Program-made: the position numbers and the translations under genes
From: Neckera pumila
Taxonomy: Eukaryota > Streptophyta > Bryopsida > Hypnales > Neckeraceae
Assembly: GCA_963969595.1 (NCBI GenBank)
Contig: OZ018411.1
Span: forward strand, 7,628,501 to 7,692,500
Direction: 5' to 3'
Length of the DNA: 64,000 nucleotides
The notes under the pieces: model-generated
Database searches by the model: none
Seen by the model: only the letters and a program-made list of their open reading frames with translations
Told to the model about the DNA's origin: nothing
Shown here: positions 61,112 through 64,000 of the stretch, one piece after another
Position numbering within the stretch: the stretch's first letter is position 1
How the letters are laid out: each line of letters opens with the position of its first letter

Positions 61112-63436
61112 ATGCAAATCGGTGAAGGTATAGACGACTTCAACGTCTCGCAAGATCAAGACTTATGTTGCCGGGACAGACAGTCCAGTTGCGACAAGTT
61201 GTTCATTGGATCTGATAGTGACACCTCTAATGACTGCAGCTTCACCCATGACAACTTTGAGTGGCCACCCAAAGTTCTGCACTCTTCCGTAGCAAAACAA
61301 CACACAAGATCAAAGTTTCAAAAACATAGACAAGGAACTGAAAATGGAGCCGGCAAGAGCGCTGAAGGCAAGCCAACAGACCGTTGCGTGGGAGGAGACA
61401 AGTCTCAAAGGACCGGCCGATCCAATGGCACCAGCTGCCACTGGCGAGGGAGTCAGGCGGGTTGCCAGGTCGGCCTAGACCTCAACGACGGGCAAGGAAG
61501 CTGGGAAGGATGGGGGGACCCAAACGATGGAGCCAAGTATGCAAATCGAAGCCAGCACATGGGAGCTTGGTAGGCGCCGAGCAGACTGGAGGACCTTCAG
61601 GGTAATACAAGCATTCCAAATCTCCTTCCCATTGAGGAAGGAACATGGCACAGGGTCCTCCAACATGAAGTTCAAAATTTAGAGCACACTCAAGAAGAGT
61701 TCGATCTTCCAAATGAGGGATATAATTTGGAGATAAACATGCCAGGGGATGAAAGTGAGGGTTTTGATGGCTAATATGAACTTCCCAATGATGAAAGTGA
61801 TAGTGGAGATGATGGAGATCTCGGCAATCCGCTAGGTGTAAAACATGTTTTCAGAGAATCAATATGGGCTCGAAACAGTTGCACATATTTATCCGAACAC
61901 CTTCCATTCATTGGCATGCCTTGCCCTAGTAGAGATTTCCGTAGGATGCCATCATTTTTGGCTTTATTCTCCTTGTTTTGGCCTTATACTCTTCTACGGA
62001 AGATTGTGATTGAAACAAACCGGTATGCAATGGCACCAGATGAGCATGGAATTATCCCTGGAGGACCAACGTGGGAGCCGTTGACCGTGGCAGCATTGAA
62101 GGCATTCTTGGCAGTGTATATGTTTATAGGATTGAAGAGGCAACCAAACTTGAAGAAATATTGGACAAAAAAAGGCTCTTTCTTCCATTGTCCCCGAACT
62201 TCTCAAGTTTTTACTTGTGCTAGGTTCCAAGCAATCACTCGATGTCTTCATATTACCAATCCTACTACTTATGTGAGAGAAAGAGAATTATCGGGCTATG
62301 ACAAAATGGGACAAGTTTGTTGGCTAGTAAATGACGTGCAAGATAGTTTCAAACGCAATTGGACACTTGGGAAGTACCTCACGGTGGATGAGAAGATGAT
62401 TAGGTACAAAGTTTCATATTCTCTTGCTAGGCAACACATGCCCAAAAAAACACAGAAATGGGGCATCAAAGTGTGGTGCCTAGCAGACTCAAAGTCAAAG
62501 TATGTTTATAACTTTGACATTTATTGTGGAGAAATTACAAATGTGGGAGTCGAAGATGTACCAATGGTAGTTCGTGGAGAGCTTTGACTAGCCCAAAACG
62601 TGGTCATGCAATTGGTCCAAGGCCTGGGAAGCAAGGGTCATATTCTAGTGACTGATAATTTTTTTTCTAGTATTGGCTTATTCATGGATTTGGCTGCTAT
62701 TGACATTTACGCCACTGGGACTATATGATGTAATTGCATCGGTTTACCTTTGGAGTTGAAGACATTGAAAGATTGGAAAAATTCTCTACAAGGTACCCTG
62801 CAGTGGAAAATGCACGTGAGTAGAGGAATTAGTTGTGTCCTTTGGAAAGACAGACAGCCCGTGCTTCTGATTTCCATTCATGCCGTGCCAATAAATTTTC
62901 CTTGCATTCCAATTTCTACAGTGCCTTGACAGGATGGGGCTGTGAGAAATGTCATTCCTACTTCTCTCGTACACTTGGAGTATACTACACATATGAGGGG
63001 AGTGGATGTAGCGGATCAGTTGCGGGCATCATACACATGCCAAACTTGATTGCACAAATGGTGGCATCGTATTTTTGCCTTTCAATTAGACACAACGGTG
63101 GTGAACATGTACATTTTGTACAAAGGCATTTTGCGGGCACATGACCACGGTAAAAAATCAATGACACATTTGTAATTCAAATCAAATTTGTGTGATGCTT
63201 TATTACAGAATTGACCGAGCCGTAGGGATGCTGAAAAAGATGATCCACGAAGACATTTGCCAACATGGACTTGCGTATGCCGCCTTTGTTTGCTTTGTGG
63301 ATTTCAATCTTGTCACCACTATTGTCGTGCACACAATAGGGCATACCTTTGCCTAAACCGTGGTTGTTTTGAAGAGTTCCACTATGGGCCACAAAATAAT
63401 GGAGGTGGCCGGCGTTGCCATCAGGCACCCATTTGA
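61112..63436 (+). pseudogene. piggyBac-type transposase pseudogene
   Basis: One frame runs through the whole interval (about 775 codons) and reads as a piggyBac (DDE_Tnp_1_7) transposase: acidic N-terminal part, a conserved block from 61916 (FWPYTLLRKIVIETNRYA), then the catalytic core. Catalytic Asp codons are at 62387 (TVDEKMI), 62654 (VTDNFFSS) and 63005, with the usual companion Asp at 63014 (RGVDVADQL). A WWHRIFAFQLD block follows, then a Cys-rich C-terminal finger at about 63260-63380 (CVCRLCLLCG, CFEEFHYG). Seven in-frame stops break it: 61571, 61772, 62585, 62726, 62927, 63047 and 63173. No frameshift is needed. The N-terminal start is uncertain: the frame is open somewhat upstream and a possible acceptor lies near 61080. 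Element ends were not found, so it is uncertain whether the GC-rich 60.4-61.1 kb belongs to the same element. Confidence 0.92.
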
Positions 63437-63584
63437 GTGTATATTCATTTTATTCCCTCCCCTGTTATTCGTGAAAGTTCTTTCCATCTTTTGGGTTTAG
63501 ATTTCTTCATTTCTTGGGGTTCATGTCTTCCTACTTTTTTTCCTTTTATATTTCCTTCCCTTCTTCCCTTCATGCTTACATTTA

Positions 63585-63670
63585 TTTCCCTTCTTCCCTT
63601 CTTTATAATTTCTTTTCCCTTCTTTACAATTTCTTTTCCCTTCTTTACAATTTCTTTTCCCTTCCTTCAT
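63585..63670 (+). repeat. 21-bp pyrimidine-rich tandem repeat
   Basis: About four units of TTACAATTTCTTTTCCCTTCT-like sequence. It creates the apparent open frames at 63437-63924, which are low-complexity. Confidence 0.7.
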
Positions 63671-64000
63671 CTCTTATGGTTCCTTCTTTATCTATTATTT
63701 TTCCCATTTTTTGTAAAAAAAATTCTAGCTTGTTGGTAGAGCTTTTCAATATTTGTTTTCCTCTTTTTTGGTGCAGGAAAATACTCAAAAAAGTGTTTAT
63801 TCTATCCAATAAAATGTTTTGCCTTTGGCTCCAAAAATTGCCATTTCTTGATTTGCCTTACCAATTGTTCTTGGTGTATTTTTTTAGGGGACAAATTCAA
63901 GCGCTAACTAGAACTGCTGCCTAAACCAAATTTGAAAAGCCCCTCAGACCTTCATAAAACCAACACTCTCTTTCCTACCTTCTCCTCTGTTCCCTCTTCT

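Noticed and set aside
61475..61712. Minus-strand frames opposite the piggyBac pseudogene
   Set aside because: Antisense to the continuous transposase frame; no domain recognised.
63437..63924. 100- and 136-codon frames rich in F/S/L
   Set aside because: Low-complexity translation of a pyrimidine-rich 21-bp repeat.

Overview
This is a eukaryotic nuclear window, most likely from a land plant. The three largest genes are plant-type ferric reductase oxidases (FRO). A fourth gene resembles the plant peptidase S26-like family typified by Arabidopsis At2g31140 (recognised from memory, not searched). All four have GT-AG introns. Genes are near 50% GC and sit in very AT-rich, repeat-packed DNA. The species cannot be read from the sequence. 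A FRO array beside piggyBac-type elements makes a non-seed plant a reasonable but weak guess.

Layout. 0-6.5 kb: gene-free; three tandem units ending in (CAAA)n, degenerate tandem repeats, MITE-like elements and a foldback. 6.6-14.4 kb: FRO copy 1 (six exons, 8194-12107) with duplicated 5' and 3' flanks. 14.4-29.6 kb: no confident gene; TTAA-flanked piggyBac-like elements, one of which (16228-17981) still holds a decayed transposase 3' part, plus several MITE families, palindromes and hairpins. 29.6-42.2 kb: FRO copy 2 (32583-36679); its flanks carry several insertions for which the sister copies act as empty sites. 42.2-48.4 kb: repeats, including a 172-187 bp tandem array and six identical 49-bp units. 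48.4-54.7 kb: FRO copy 3 (50244-54294). 55.4-57.8 kb, minus strand: a five-exon S26-like gene of 203 codons whose catalytic Ser and Lys appear replaced. 58-64 kb: repeats, a CACTA-like MITE with a perfect 3-bp target duplication, and a piggyBac transposase pseudogene (61112-63436) that keeps one frame and all catalytic Asp residues but has seven internal stops.

The three FRO genes encode nearly identical 785-residue proteins with the same exon phases. Divergence along them is mosaic. The last ~1.57 kb, including all 195 bp of intron 5, is essentially identical in the three copies, while upstream introns and sequence just after the stop codon differ. That is the pattern left by gene conversion. 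Around them, repeats flanked by TTAA and starting CCYCTAAA look like non-autonomous relatives of piggyBac, and the decayed element at 16-18 kb links these ends to a piggyBac transposase. This TTAA family, with its decayed source element, is the most novel-looking system in the window.

All homology calls were made by eye. Identity figures, exon borders and species assignment were not computed.
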